Assembly (NCBI GenBank): GCA_946800325.1
Contig: OX326959.1
Span: forward strand, 6,158,501 to 6,222,500
Origin: Luzula sylvatica
Lineage: Eukaryota > Streptophyta > Magnoliopsida > Poales > Juncaceae
DNA: 64,000 nt
Direction: 5' to 3'
The notes beneath the pieces are model-generated. The model was not told the DNA's origin. It made no database searches and saw only the letters and a program-made list of their open reading frames with translations. Both the position numbers and the translations under genes were made by a program. Each line of letters begins with the position of its first letter. Positions within the stretch are counted from its first letter, which is position 1. Of this stretch, positions 36,540-49,061 are shown piece after piece.

Positions 36540-37300
36540 ATAAATATACATCTTGTCCCGTGATATTATTAGAAAAAAAAAATGAAGAAAATTAAAGGTA
36601 GCTTTTCGAGTGATATTTCGCGAAGAGCGTTTGGGCGAATTTCTCTTTGCATATTTCCGCATCAAGTATCGATTCCTTCATTTGATATACAAACAAATTC
36701 AATTCTCGTCGGGTTAATCAATCAAAATAATACGAATAAAAAGATTAAAAAAGTACAATTACGTGACATGGACGGATTGCGAAATTAATTTCGGGACCAA
36801 GCACTTTCTCTGAAAATTCCTCTTAACGACGTATTCTCATACATATATTACATTTTATTTGCATTTTATTTTATTTGTGTAATCATGATAAATTATTTCA
36901 ATTAGTACCTTGAAGACATGATTTATTGTGTTTCAACAAAGAAATCACAGATAGTGTTTAGTGTTATAAGTTCAAATCATATGATAATATTTAGTATCAA
37001 AGTTTTATTAAAAATATTATTTTGTAATGAACTAAGTTGAAGTGAGAATTAACATTCGGAACAAGGTAAATCAATAAATTCTTTGAAATATTAGGTTTAA
37101 ACAATATTTATGCACACATCAAATATAATTATTAATTGATTAAATAAATATTTACCAATAAAAAATGTAATAATTGGCTAGCGGATCAAAAGAAAAAATG
37201 ATATGACATCTCTCTATCGATATCTCTTTTCTTCGGTAGGAACAATTTAGCGAAGGCCACGAGCGATTTTGTTCTACCAGTAGAGCCAGTAGTTCATGTC
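36540..37300 (-). pseudogene. Decayed partial copy of the XEG113-like gene
   Basis: Collinear with exons 3-8 and introns of the gene at 19792-23747. 36598-36690 matches exon 8 (20225-20318); 36765-36830 matches exon 7; 36905-36960 weakly matches exon 6; 37015-37130 matches exon 4 and its intron borders; 37175-37245 matches the end of exon 3. Introns are retained, so it is a DNA-level copy and not a processed one. Frames are destroyed. Confidence 0.8.
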
Positions 37301-37406
37301 TATGCTTTAAGCATAACAAGGTTTCTTGGCATTTTATTTGGTTTCCTCAAATTTCTGAAATATTTTCTTGCAAAAGTTTTATAATTGATGGAGACAATAT
37401 TAATGA

Positions 37407-37544
37407 ATATACCAATGACCCGATACCGATAGCCCAATGATAAATTACTAAGTACAAAATATCAAAGTTCGAGAGTTCAAATCTCATTAATATCACAAAA
37501 CAAAATATTCATAATTCATGAATTATGTTTCACTTAAAAAAAAT
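37407..37544 (+). mobile_element. tRNA-derived SINE with target duplication
   Basis: 138 bp between perfect 11-bp direct repeats AATATTAATGA (37396-37406, 37545-37555). Has an A-box-like TAGCCCAATGAT, a B-box-like GAGTTCAAATCTC and an A-rich 3' end. Confidence 0.8.
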
Positions 37545-37893
37545 AATATTAATGAGTGTAGTTGCTTAATCAAGGAGTACTTTTTATATATAGATTAATA
37601 ATTTATTAAGAAAACCTATAAATATACACAACAGTACTGTTAGATAGTTCATGCTAATTATATTTTGAATCACGAATATTACATGCCATTCCCTCATGCA
37701 AGATAAATTATTATTTGGAAACTTTTCAAAACCTCCTCGCTTTTCAGATTCGGTTAAAATTGACAAGAACTGAAGTTGAACTTTGTAACGGAAATATCAT
37801 TCATCTTTCTATTTGTTAATTTTAACAAACCCCCTACTATTTTTGTAATTTCTGCAACATCTAACACTAATTATTATTTTATAATAAAAACAA

Positions 37894-38273
37894 GACCAAA
37901 TTTCATATGTGTCCCTACAAAATCCCACAACTTCAAGTATATCTCTGCAAAACGTGAAATATCATGAATATCTTTACAAAACTACTAAAATTTCAGGAAT
38001 GTCGTTTTTTTAGATTTCGGTTAACTATCACTTAAGAATATCGCTAATTTGTGTTTTACCGGTTTTTCCGACATAAATTGTATTCTTTATTTTACATAGG
38101 AGTAAAATCGGAAAAATAAAAGGTTAGCGACAATCTTAACGGATAGTTAACATAAATCTAATAAAAAAATATATCCTTGGAATTATTTGTAGGAATATTC
38201 ATAGTATTTCACGTTTTTTTAGGGACATAGGTGAAATTGTGAGACTTTGTAAAAGTACATATGAAATCTAGGC
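37894..38273. mobile_element. GGCCAAATTTCATATG MITE, complete
   Basis: Starts GACCAAATTTCATATG and ends ATATGAAATCTAGGC; perfect 9-bp flank TAAAAACAA (37885-37893, 38274-38282). Inserted in repeat R1. Confidence 0.95.
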
Positions 38274-38509
38274 TAAAAACAATATATAACATACAATTAT
38301 AGGATAGGTACTATCTATCTAACACAATAATAAATAAAAGAAACTAATTCCTAATTTTATGTAATTAATATATATTACGATTATTATGGATCATTTGGAA
38401 TCGTTACTTTTTTTCAGAAAAAAAAAACATATTTGAGTAAATAATCCCGTTTACATTTTAATCCAAATGGAATAGTCAAAATTTTGCCATCGGTACTGAT
38501 ATTATATTT

Positions 38510-39550
38510 GTGTAAGCACGACCCGAGATTGATTCGGGCATCATGCGTTCATGACACAGATTCCAAGCCTCGTCGGGATAAAAGTCGAGACTGGAAATCA
38601 CGGGTTTTAATACAACCCGATACTGGTTTGGGGAAAATCCGAGATTTCAAAACCTGGATAAATCCTGGAATTGAAACCCATCATTACAAGCCTTAAACAG
38701 TGAAGAGGAATTTTCGAAATTTGAAGTATATACGTCAATTTAATTTGCAAATACAAAAAAAAAAAAAAAAAAAAAAAAAATTGAAAACACTTTGTCGTTT
38801 GCAAAATTTATTTTTTTATTAACCATTTGGATAAAAATGTAAACGGGATTATTTACTCAAACATGTTTTCGTTTTTTTTCTGATAAAAAGGGTAACGATT
38901 TCAAACGATCCCGTAATAATCGTAATATATTAAATACATGTATTTATTGTGTTAGATACATAGTACTTATCTTATAACTATACGTTATATATTGTATTAA
39001 TTATAAAAGAAGTATTATTTTTAGATGTTTCAGAAATTAGAAAATATTAGGGGGTCAGTTAAAATTAAAAAATCAAAAGATTACGGAAACAATTCAATCA
39101 ACTTTATAATGTTTTTTTCGAAGAATCTGAAAAGGCGGGGAGGTTTCAAAAAATTTCCTAGATAATCATTTATCTTGCATGAGTGAATTACATGTCAAAT
39201 TCATGATTTAAATATATAAGTAACATGAGAGTAAACATAATAGATTCTTACAAAATTCTATATATAAAAGCTCCTCATGTTTTCTTCACAAAAAAATTTA
39301 TAATAATAATAAACAATATTATTATTATTTTCATTGATTTCCCTCCAATATCCAATATCCAATGAAAGTTTGTTTCTTTTGAGCAGAATGTTTTTCAGGA
39401 AAAAAAATGGTTGTTACTAAGTAACTTAGGAATTAGGATGAAGTGTTCACATTTATATGATGGCTAATTATAAGCTCCAAAAAAGTAACGTGGATTGAAC
39501 ATGCAAATTGTATGAATGTCATATGGAATGCATGATTCAGGAGTACATAG
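38510..39550 (+). repeat. Dispersed repeat R1 with R2 head
   Basis: 38510-38700 (CGACCCGAGATTGATTCGGG to CATTACAAGCC) is the R2 head also present at 55905-56090 and, inverted, at 35925-36000. 38700-39550 is R1, shared with 45035-45860, 56235-57140 and 59690-62420. Contains a poly-A tract at about 38755-38780. Confidence 0.8.
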
Positions 39551-39753
39551 TAGTTCTGATAAATATGTATTTGGATACTAAATAAACAATACTTTTCTAA
39601 AAAATATATATATAATTATTTTAAAATAAAGATAATATACTTTCTAAGTACTATAAATATTAATGTAATACACCAAAAAATAGTAATATAAATATTAATG
39701 TAGTATAACTATACATATTGTTATTATTATTATGATTATTATGATTATTATTA

Positions 39754-39784
<31 letters not shown>

Positions 39785-39844
39785 ATGTACATGCATGTCA
39801 ATTAGGTCAAGGGTGTGAGTCCAATAAATAGAAAGGCCCATACT

Positions 39845-40477
39845 TAGGGATGTCAATGGTGTGGATACTGCCCGAACCGACCCGAACCGTATCCGAAGAA
39901 ATATCCGGATTCGAAAAAAATATCCGGATCCGAGTGGATCCGGATATGGATATGGTTGCTAATTTTAGTATCCGGAACCGGATTCGATATTCGATGTTGG
40001 TGCGGGAACCGGATCCGTGTTCCTGATCCGGATATTTTTAGGATCCGGATACTCGGAACCGGATTCGAGTATCCGGAACCGGATCCGAATACGTATATTA
40101 TATATTATTTTTATGTATTATATTTGATATTAGTTGAAAAATCATATACAAAATAAAGATTTATGAGTGATATAAACTCACAATCGTAAAATTACGTTTA
40201 AATGTAATCAAGTTTATCGTTCATGTCACAAATTATATATATTTATAGCTAAAAAATAATTCATGTTATGATAACATGGTATCCGTTTTAATATCCGAAA
40301 GAGAACCGTATCCGTATCCGTATCCGACAATATCCGAACCGTATCCGTATCCGTTTATTATCCGAACCGTATCCGGATCCGGGTAATTCCGTATCCGGAT
40401 CCGTATCCGAAAAAAAATATGGATATGGATCTGGTATGACCACAATCCGAACCGGATCCGAACCGTTGACACCCCTA
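39845..40477. mobile_element. hAT-type MITE with 8-bp duplication
   Basis: Starts TAGGGATGTCAATGG and ends CCGTTGACACCCCTA. Perfect 8-bp flank CCCATACT (39837-39844, 40478-40485). Subterminal regions are dense in GGATCCGGATA and its complement; the centre is AT-rich. Confidence 0.95.
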
Positions 40478-40850
40478 CCCATACTGTGATGAAAAGAAAT
40501 CATAGCGTGCCTTTTCACACTCACAGAGAAATGAACTCCCCCCTCACTTAATTCACTAAATTTTCTCTTCAAAATTTTAATTTTCTCAAATTATGCAAAT
40601 GATTTCCGTTCCCAAATTTACTGTTTGCTTCTACATTTGGATCCCCAAATAATTTAAGTAAATTATGTGATTTATTTTAGTATTTTCTTTCTCGTTTTGT
40701 AAAAATCACGATATGTTCGAGACCGGTTGCTTTATTATTTTTCTAATTTATTTTGCATTTACAATAGATTTGAATTTTATGATGTATAACTATAAGCATC
40801 TTTTCCTAAAAAAAATCTTCAAGAAATGAGAAATATTTAACTGATCCAAT

Positions 40851-41428
40851 TAGGGGTGTCAACAGTTCGGATACGGTTCGGATAATGATCGTACCAGATC
40901 CATATCCATATTTTTTTCGGATATGGATCCGGATACGGAACTACCTGGATTTGGATACGGTTCGGATATTAAACGGATATGGATACGGTTCGGATATTGT
41001 CGGATACGAATACGGATACGGATCATATTCGGATATTAAAACAGATACTATGATATAATAATATAATAATATTTTTAGAATTCAAATCTTGATTATTATA
41101 TAATTTTAAAACAAATTATATATATACACATATATAAGTGATTATTGATTATTATGTATTATTGTGAATTAAAATATAGTTATTGTCTATTATGTATTAT
41201 TATTATTATTTTGATCATGATTACACCAAAGCGGATACCCGTTTATAAATTTTATTCGGATCCGGATAGTATCCGGATCCATCAAAATTTTAGCTCCTAG
41301 ATCCGGATCCATACCCGTAAAAGCGGATCCGGTTCCATCCGGATCCGGATATTTTATTTTCGAATCCGGATATTTTTCGGATATGGTTCGGATCGGTTCG
41401 GGCAATATCCGCCCCATTGACACCCCTA
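40851..41428. mobile_element. hAT-type MITE
   Basis: TAGGGGTGTCAACAG to CCATTGACACCCCTA; flanks GATCCAAT and GATGCAAT (7 of 8). Same GGATACGG-rich subterminal structure. Confidence 0.9.
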
Positions 41429-41585
41429 GATGCAATTCCAACTATATCGGTTTGTTCTTATTTCTCGAGTATCTGTTTATATATAATTACATGGATTCAA
41501 TCACAGATGTCACTCTCAATTTATTATTTTTCAGCGCCCACCAATTTCTATATTTGATATTTTCTTTCTTTCAATGATTAATGAT

Positions 41586-42205
41586 TAGGGATGTTAATGG
41601 ATTGGATAATATCCATGCCCAACGGGTACCCGATCAGGACGGGTCGGGTATTATCCAATACCCGGCACGAATACAGATAGGGTATGGGTGAGGTCATATC
41701 CAATCCGTGCGCATACTAGACCCGAATCCGGTTCTTAATAACCTAATTATATTAATATTTTAACCTTCCTTAACATTACTCGTCTCATTTTCTTTGTTCA
41801 TTTACCATGATCCTTTCGAGTATCGTGTTTTTCACAAGATGCGGATGAAGAGTGTGAGATAATTGATATTACGGAATAAAAAAATCGAATTGAGTGACAT
41901 CAATTTTATTTTCACGTGATTTAGAAAAAAAATATTGTGTATTTTGTGATTTAGTGATATTATTATGTTATGTGATGTTATTTAATTTGAAAAAATATAT
42001 TTTTGTTAGTAAATTTTATTGTTTTGTATATATTTAAGTAGGGGTAAAAAATTTCGTGGATAATTCGAAAATCTGCAGGTACTAAATGGGACGGGTAAAA
42101 TTACCCGTTTAGTTGACGGGTCGAGTACGGATATTACTCGATTAAGATGGATAAGGATATGGATGAGTCTATACACGATCCGAACCCGACCCATTGATAT
42201 CTCTG
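41586..42205. mobile_element. hAT-type MITE
   Basis: TAGGGATGTTAATGG to CCATTGATATCTCTG; perfect 8-bp flank TTAATGAT (41578-41585, 42206-42213). Confidence 0.92.
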
Positions 42206-42379
42206 TTAATGATTGCACAAAAAACTGCATAAAAATATTATGATTTTTTTTTTAAAATTTTAGATGATGTCATTCGTTATATGAAGAGAGCATATATGTA
42301 GCCTCACCACACTATCAATAAAAGTCTCGGTAACGTTATCAGGATTAATCTATTTCCATTGGGAGAAGTAATTAAGTGT

Positions 42380-42384
42380 CTCTA

Positions 42385-42434
<50 letters not shown>

Positions 42435-42656
42435 TGGTATTAAATAATAATAACAACAATAATAAAAATGATAAAAATAATAATAATAATTAATATTATT
42501 ATTATACAATAATAATTATTGTTATTAAATAATAATATTTATAATAACAATAACAATTATTATTATTATAGGAAGAATAAGATCAACAACAACAACTATT
42601 ATAAGCATTATTATAATTACAATAATATAATAATAAAAAATAATAAAAAATAAAAA

Positions 42657-42690
<34 letters not shown>
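42380..42690. repeat. Compound ATT/AAT microsatellite
   Basis: A (ATT)n run at about 42384-42430, an imperfect AAT/ATA-rich middle, then an (AAT)n run at 42654-42690. The two runs are complementary and could pair. Confidence 0.85.
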
Positions 42691-42693
<3 letters not shown>

Positions 42694-43362
42694 TATTTTT
42701 CTTAGAGATGAATTTTTAATTTATGTTAGTTTGTGAGGTTGATATAAATAAGCATTTGATATAATTTTATTTATAATATTGGGCCGCTAAATTATATTTA
42801 TATGCATATTGTAGTATTATAAAAATAATAATTTTGATCAAAATCCGATGTGATGGTGAAGCGGCGCTATATCGCCCGTTAACGCTAACCGCTAAATTAA
42901 ACGTCAAAAACGTTGTGTGCCACTACACGCTATTTAAAACATTGCATATGATAATAATTTTTTTTTAATTATTATAAGCTAAAAAAAATTAGGACTATTT
43001 AAAAATTAATACAAATAATAAAAATATTCTTTTAATTACTACATATGTAAAAAGAAGGGTATTTTGGTCATAATTTTTTTTTAACATCATTCATGATTAA
43101 TTTAACCACATAGGGGTATTTGAAAATAAAAGTTTGGTAGAGGGTTTTTTTTGGAGTTTTCAAAAAGATAGGGGTTTTTTTAGAATATCCAAAAAAATAG
43201 GTGGTTTTTTGAAAATTTCCCTTTAAACAGTGCTAAATAATATATACCATAAATTCAAACTAAAGTAGTATTATTATATTATAGTTAATGTATATAATTT
43301 GTCTGATATATATAAGAACTGATCTTTAATCTGCAAGTAAAAGGAGCCGAGAATGTTGGGAA

Positions 43363-44365
43363 TAGGGGTGTACACAGGTTGGATTAAACGGGTTTTGATG
43401 ATCACTATGATCCAATTCATTCATGTCGGGTTTGAATTTTAAACCCGACCTAACCCATTATACTTGAAAAACTCATTCAATATGACACAAGGTGGATTAG
43501 GTGGGTTCGACGGATTGGCCGGGTTCGATAGGTTTTGAAATCGATTAATCAATATTATAGTTAAATACAAAAACAAAATAATTTCAGAAAATAAAATAAT
43601 TCTATATGTAAAACTCAATAAATAATCAATTGCATAAAGTTTATTTTATAATGTCACTAAAATAACATACATAATGAAATTCAAAACTTCAAATTAAACA
43701 AAAAAAGTCAACATAAAAAATAAAAACTTTTAAAAACAATCTTATTAACTTACACTTTAACCACAACACTTGTCTCCATTTTCTGAAATAAAAAATATAT
43801 ATATGATGTACTTGATATATTAATTAATTTCATATGAATAAAAATATATATATTAGCACAATAAATTCTTACCTTTGGTAACTAATCACGAATACTCAAA
43901 ACTGATGCATCCCCTGATATTTTAATGGTTGTGAGTTTTGTTAAATTAACAAAATCATCAGTGAATAATTGTCATCAAGATATATTACATTATGATGAAA
44001 TGAAATAAAGGTATCACTTTTGGCAAATGCTTCATATTTTTCTGCATCTTCTATCTGCGCAAGAAGTTCACAAGTTGCTGGTGGAGATCGCAGCCAATTT
44101 TGGCCGTAAATAAGCGCCTCGGCCGTTTTCGGGGATAAAGAACTTCTAAAAGGATCAAGGATTCATCCACCCGTGCTAAATATTGACTCGGAAGAATCCG
44201 TCGAAACCGGTACTGCCAAAATAAGAGACATAATGGGATATTTAGATGCATTAAGTTCTTAGCTATCTCACTTTTACGTTTGACACATCCTTCTTCGATC
44301 AAATGTCGCTGAAATTGGGATTTCACAAAATCGAAATAGTTGTCTTCATCTTATCCTAATATAAT
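43363..44365 (-). mobile_element. Degraded hAT transposon
   Basis: Starts at 43363 with TAGGGGTGTACACAGG, resembling the MITE termini, and holds a dead hAT transposase C-terminus on -. The opposite end was not found; a MITE is inserted at 44366. Confidence 0.55.
43990..44340 (-). pseudogene. hAT transposase C-terminal (dimerisation) domain
   Basis: On -: ILAVPVSTDSSESIFSTGG, a stop (TGA for the usual Arg, at 44163-44165), then ILDPFRSSLSPKTAEALIYGQNWLR. This is the hATC domain of plant Ac/Tag-like transposases. The upstream part is shifted in frame. Inactive. Confidence 0.85.
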
Positions 44366-44945
44366 TAGGGATGTCAATGAATCGGATAAAAATCCGAATC
44401 CGCGGATACCCAATCCGAATGGGGCGGGTAATACCCGAAAAAATATCCACGGGTCGGGTAATATCCGAAAAAAATACTCACTCCGGATTCGGATTCGGAT
44501 ATGGCCATACGGGGGTAAATTTTTACCCGCGGGTATACCCGTTACCCGAACCCAAACCTGAAAAATCCCCGAAAAATATCCGAAAAAATTCCAAAATATG
44601 AAAATTTTGGATGTTTAAGGATTAATTATTTGTAATATTTGAATTTTTAATGTATTTGTACAAGTTGCTTGTTTTATGTATTTAAAATTGTTGGTAATTT
44701 TACGTATTTGTATAATAATTTTTTATTTTTTATTAATAATTTTCGGATAACGGGTTCGGGTTTGTACAAGTTACCCACGGGTTCGGGTTTTTTATTAAAA
44801 ATTTTCGGATAATTTTTTATTTGTACAAGTTACCCACGGGTTCGGGATCGGGTATGATTTTTTATCCGCGAATATTTTTGGTTCTGGTTCAGATAATACT
44901 CGAAATTTCTGGTTCGAATATGGAGAAGACTTACCCGAACCCCTA
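44366..44945. mobile_element. hAT-type MITE nested in the hAT relic
   Basis: TAGGGATGTCAATG to CCCGAACCCCTA with flanks AATATAAT and GATATAAT (7 of 8). The interior matches the truncated copy at 24610-24954. Confidence 0.85.
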
Positions 44946-45034
44946 GATATAATAATTTATCTTGCACTTATATTCTCTTTTTTATTATGCACTTATATTT
45001 CACAAATGTCGCTTAGAGATGAATGATGAATGAT

Positions 45035-45860
45035 ATTTTCGTTACAAAAACAATTCAATAAACTTTATCATGTTTTTTCAAAGAATCTGAAAAGGCGGAG
45101 AGGTTTCAAAAAAATTCCTAGATAATCATTTATCTTGCATGAGTAAGTTACATATCAAATTCATGATTTAAATATATTAATAACATGAGAGTAAACATAA
45201 TATATACATGAACTATCTAATACCGGTGTATAAATGATCATAATTATTCTTGAAAAAAATAAAAGTCAAATTTTGAAAGTTCTTTGTGAGGGAATATTTC
45301 AGATATTTGACGGAACCAACTTAAATGTCAAGAAACTTATTTATAGACGCTATTATTGTAATTTGACTAAACACAGTGACAAAATAATAACTATTATTAT
45401 TATTTTCATTGATTTCCCTCCAATATCCAATATCCAATATCAACGAAAGTTTCTTTCTTTTGGGCAGAATGTTTTTCAGGAAAAAAAATTGAGTTGTTAC
45501 ATGGATTGGACATGCAAATTGCATGAATGGCATATGAAATGCATGATTTGGGAATACGGGTATCTGATAGATATTTATTTGAATATTAAATACTAAATAA
45601 ATAATTATTTTCGAAAAATTATATAAAATTATTTAACAAAAAGATGGTGCTTTAGATACAGAAACACTATAGACCCTGTTAAATTATTGCTACCGAAGGA
45701 AAGAGATATTGATAGAGATAATCACTGTTAATTATTCGCTGAACCGATGACTTGTAACGAAATCATGGACAAGATGGACCATGGTCATTTTCCTCAAAAT
45801 AGTAATGTAATATACCAAAAAATAGTAATATAAATATTAATATAATATACCCAAAAATTG
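45035..45860 (+). repeat. Dispersed repeat R1, copy
   Basis: Shares AAAGAATCTGAAAAGGCGG, TTTATCTTGCATGAG, TTGATTTCCCTCCAATATCC and GCAGAATGTTTTTCAGG with 39110-39550 in the same order. Confidence 0.8.
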
Positions 45861-47570
45861 TAATAAAAGAGTTTTTGTGATGTGTAGTTACTTGGTACGA
45901 TGTACTATTTATTAAAAAAAATTAGTTTTGAGTTATTTAGAAGTTTAAATTTAACCAAGTTTGCGGATCATTAAGAAATAAAAAACATACAAAATTTGCT
46001 GAGAGCCTTTCGAACATAAATTATTTTATTTATGAATTTATTGTTAAATATGAATTTAGTTTTTGAACTATTAATATAAATCTATTAAATCATCTATATT
46101 TTCAATTAATTAAATAACGATGCAATAGCGCAAATATGCAATCTCGTAATTTATTAAATAACGGCGCTATAACGCCTCACACGCAACTTAATAATTTATA
46201 TTGTCACATTATTAAATATAACACGTCATGAATTGTCGCGTCATCAAACATGCGATGTCACGTCACAATTTATAGATTCAATCATCATTAAATTAATGAA
46301 TGAGATAGCATAATTGAACCAAATTAAAAAATTAATTGTCTGAATTGATCAAATTAAAGTGAATTGATGGAAAACTTAAAATGAAAGGTAAACGATCAAA
46401 AGTTGAATTTTTTTTAATTATTTATTTTTAGAACCTTTGAGATATTATGAAAAATAATTTGGTGAAGTTTTGGGATATGCATCGCTATTATGAAAAAATT
46501 GTGTAGTCCACATATTAAACCTCCCTAAACTATTATAATAAATAATATATATCATCACTCATATTTTTATTAATATACTGTTTTATTCTCATTGTTAATA
46601 TAACTTCCATAAAAGAACTCTCGATCTTCCATCAAACCGATGAGCACAACACGCCCACAATTATTCCATAAGATATATGCATGTTTTATATTATTCAAGT
46701 TGTTCTTATTTCTTTTTTATGTTAGTACATGGCCATCACTAATGTAAATGAAATCCCCATATATTATTTTGCTAATTATACTTTTTTAATAAAACTAGGG
46801 TGACATTATTACAAGACCAACATAGTTAAATTGAGAGCGGTTTTAATTTTGTTTTATCAAATGACCGTTGTAATCTTGTTAATGATAAATTGATGATTGA
46901 TATTTCTTACATTTATCTATTAATTTATTATTTTTCATAAATCACGCAAATAAAAATATTTTTATTTTTAATTTTTTTCATCACAAAAAAAAATTAAATT
47001 GTAACATGTCATATATATATTTAAATATGAAAATTAATATATATTTGTTAAATTTGGTTTTTTCATAATATTAAAAAAATATTTTTTTCATTATTTATGG
47101 AAAATATAAATAATAATAATATATAAGTATAATAAATATCAATCACCATAAATAGGGGTATAATGGTCATCTGATTAAAAAAAATTGAAATCGGTCTCAA
47201 TTTAGCTATTTAGTTCTTGCAATTACATCACCCTAAAACTTCTTTGTATTAATAAAACCATTTATTATTTATTATGGTCAGAAATGGCATACTTTATTTC
47301 ATTCCATAATGTTATATATTTTGAAATAAATCCATTTATTATGGTAGGAAATGAAAGGGATAAAGAGAAACTTTCAATTGAAAGGGCCACAAAGACAAAG
47401 TCTTGTGGTTAGAGCAAATAAATGGATAAAAATACTACTGACCTTGATACTTTTTTGTCTAATTAAGTATTTAAATATTTTCAACGAACAATTAAGAATA
47501 ATAAATCCATAAATTATATAATTATTTTGGAAGCACTCTCTCACGTTCCAATAATGCATGCGTTGGCACT
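45861..47570. other. AT-rich intergenic, nothing recognised
   Basis: No conserved frame, RNA gene or element termini were seen. A slightly GC-richer patch at 46110-46270 has no identifiable content. Confidence 0.5.
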
Positions 47571-47803
47571 ATGTATGTATTTATGGTCTTAGACTATTTC
47601 TCTCTCTTTTTCTTTCTTCTCCTTCGAATTCTCCCTCAATCCACATCTCAATCTCTCTAACTCATTTTTTTTTTATATTGATTGATCATGTCATGGAATC
47701 GACTAATATCTCTATCTCTCTCTCCTTCTAAACCCTTGATCAAACGTTGACAATAATAACTCCAAAACCAAAAAGAACCAAGAAATTTTAAATTCCAAAG
47801 GCA

Positions 47804-48820
47804 ATGAAAGACTTCCCTTCTTGCTTCGGCGATAACTCGGTTTCTTTGTCAGATGCCAGCGCCGTTACGAGTATCGGTTCGAACTCTTTCGCCCTTGATA
47901 GATCGTTACAAGCCGTGACCACGAGTATCTTCAAGGCTATTCTTTCTAACCGAAAAGAAATCATAATAAAACTCATTTGGTCGAAAAGTCCTTCGGGCAT
48001 TTCTCTCTCCATCGCAATCGACGATGGTTCTTCTTCTTCGTCTTCTTCCTCTTCCTCTTCGTCTTCGTCGACCCCTTCGAGACCGCCCAAAACCATTTCA
48101 CAGGGCACGACTAGCATGTCGAGTAACGTACCGATACCAATAAACGTGCCGATTTTACTTCAGAAGAAAAGAGGTAGCCGTTCATTCGTCACCGAGAATA
48201 CGGTCGTTGGAATACACTGGGACATATCGTCCGCAAAATTCGTGCTCGGACCCGAACCCGTCAAGGATTTCTACGTGGTGGTGATAAGCGATGCTGAATT
48301 CAGCCTATTGATCGGCGACACGTGTAGAGATTTCATTCGCAAGTTCGAAGATACCATACCCATAGCGAGGTTTTCTTTTTTATGCCGAAAAGAACAATTG
48401 CGCGGCACGACTATTTACACGACGAAAACACGATTCAGAGACGAGGGGAGAGAGCACGAGATCGTGATCCAATGCAAAGGGGACGAATGGGACTCCAAAG
48501 ACGCCGAATTAACCGTGAGTATAGATAAGAAAAAGTACGTTCAAGTGAAAAGGTTAAAATGGAACTTTCGAGGAAATCAAACGATATTGATTGAAGGGGC
48601 TGTAGTCGACATGATGTGGGATATTCATGATTGGTGGTTTTGTAACCCAGCTGGAAGTGCACTTTTTATGTTCAAGACGAGGACTTCGTCTGATACCAGA
48701 CTCTGGCTCGACGAAGAGCCGTCTCGGTCCGGCCAAGTCGGACCGGGAGGAGGTAGTGGCGGTGGCGGAAACGGTGGCGGCGGGTTTTTTCTTCTCATCG
48801 AAGCATACAAGAAGCAATGA
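47804..48820 (+). CDS. DUF868 family protein
   Basis: Single exon, 338 residues, starting MKDFPSCFGDNSV as is usual for plant DUF868 proteins. A Ser run follows at 77-89, then the conserved core GIHWDISSAKF, PVKDFYVVVISDAEFSLLIGD, RTTIYTTKTRF-like GTTIYTTKTRFRDEGREHEI, LKWNFRGNQTI and DMMWDIHDWWF. A Gly-rich stretch and FFLLIEAYKK close the protein. Function is unknown; no signal peptide or membrane segment is seen. The leader is CT-rich (47575-47730). Confidence 0.88.
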   Translation: MKDFPSCFGDNSVSLSDASAVTSIGSNSFALDRSLQAVTTSIFKAILSNRKEIIIKLIWSKSPSGISLSIAIDDGSSSSSSSSSSSSSSTPSRPPKTISQGTTSMSSNVPIPINVPILLQKKRGSRSFVTENTVVGIHWDISSAKFVLGPEPVKDFYVVVISDAEFSLLIGDTCRDFIRKFEDTIPIARFSFLCRKEQLRGTTIYTTKTRFRDEGREHEIVIQCKGDEWDSKDAELTVSIDKKKYVQVKRLKWNFRGNQTILIEGAVVDMMWDIHDWWFCNPAGSALFMFKTRTSSDTRLWLDEEPSRSGQVGPGGGSGGGGNGGGGFFLLIEAYKKQ

Positions 48821-49061
48821 CATGTACTTTGCCTTTGAATATTTTTTTCTCCTTTTGTCTTGTTTTGGATTTTTGAGATTAGTTTGATTAATTAATTATT
48901 ATTTCTCACATTAATTAGTCCAAGATAAGGTTGTGATGTATATTTTCCCAATTTTTTTGTTAATCCTTCTGCGTTTGAATAAAGATTGATCATGATATTA
49001 CATCATACCTTAGTCAATCAATAATATGCTAGAATGTTTGATAAGTACAAATATTCGAATT

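Larger units (their letters stand above)
37330..38470 (-). repeat. Dispersed repeat R1, inverted copy
   Basis: The complement matches 38815-39300 in order: AATGTAAACGGGATTATTTACTCAAA, ATCATTTATCTTGCATGAG and TAACATGA-like blocks. This makes a large imperfect inverted repeat around 38480-38810. Interrupted by a SINE (37407-37544) and a MITE (37894-38273). Confidence 0.8.

Noticed and set aside
39956..41441. Asp/Pro/Arg-rich frames (RIRIRNYPDPD type)
   Set aside because: Arise from GGATCCGGATA repeats of the hAT-type MITEs.
42380..42690. Possible CRISPR-like or satellite array
   Set aside because: Simple ATT/AAT microsatellite without unique spacers.
44051..44326. 91-codon frame on -
   Set aside because: Wrong frame over most of the hATC relic; the homologous frame contains a stop.
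48435..48823. Frames on - over the DUF868 gene
   Set aside because: Antisense shadows of a well-conserved coding sequence.
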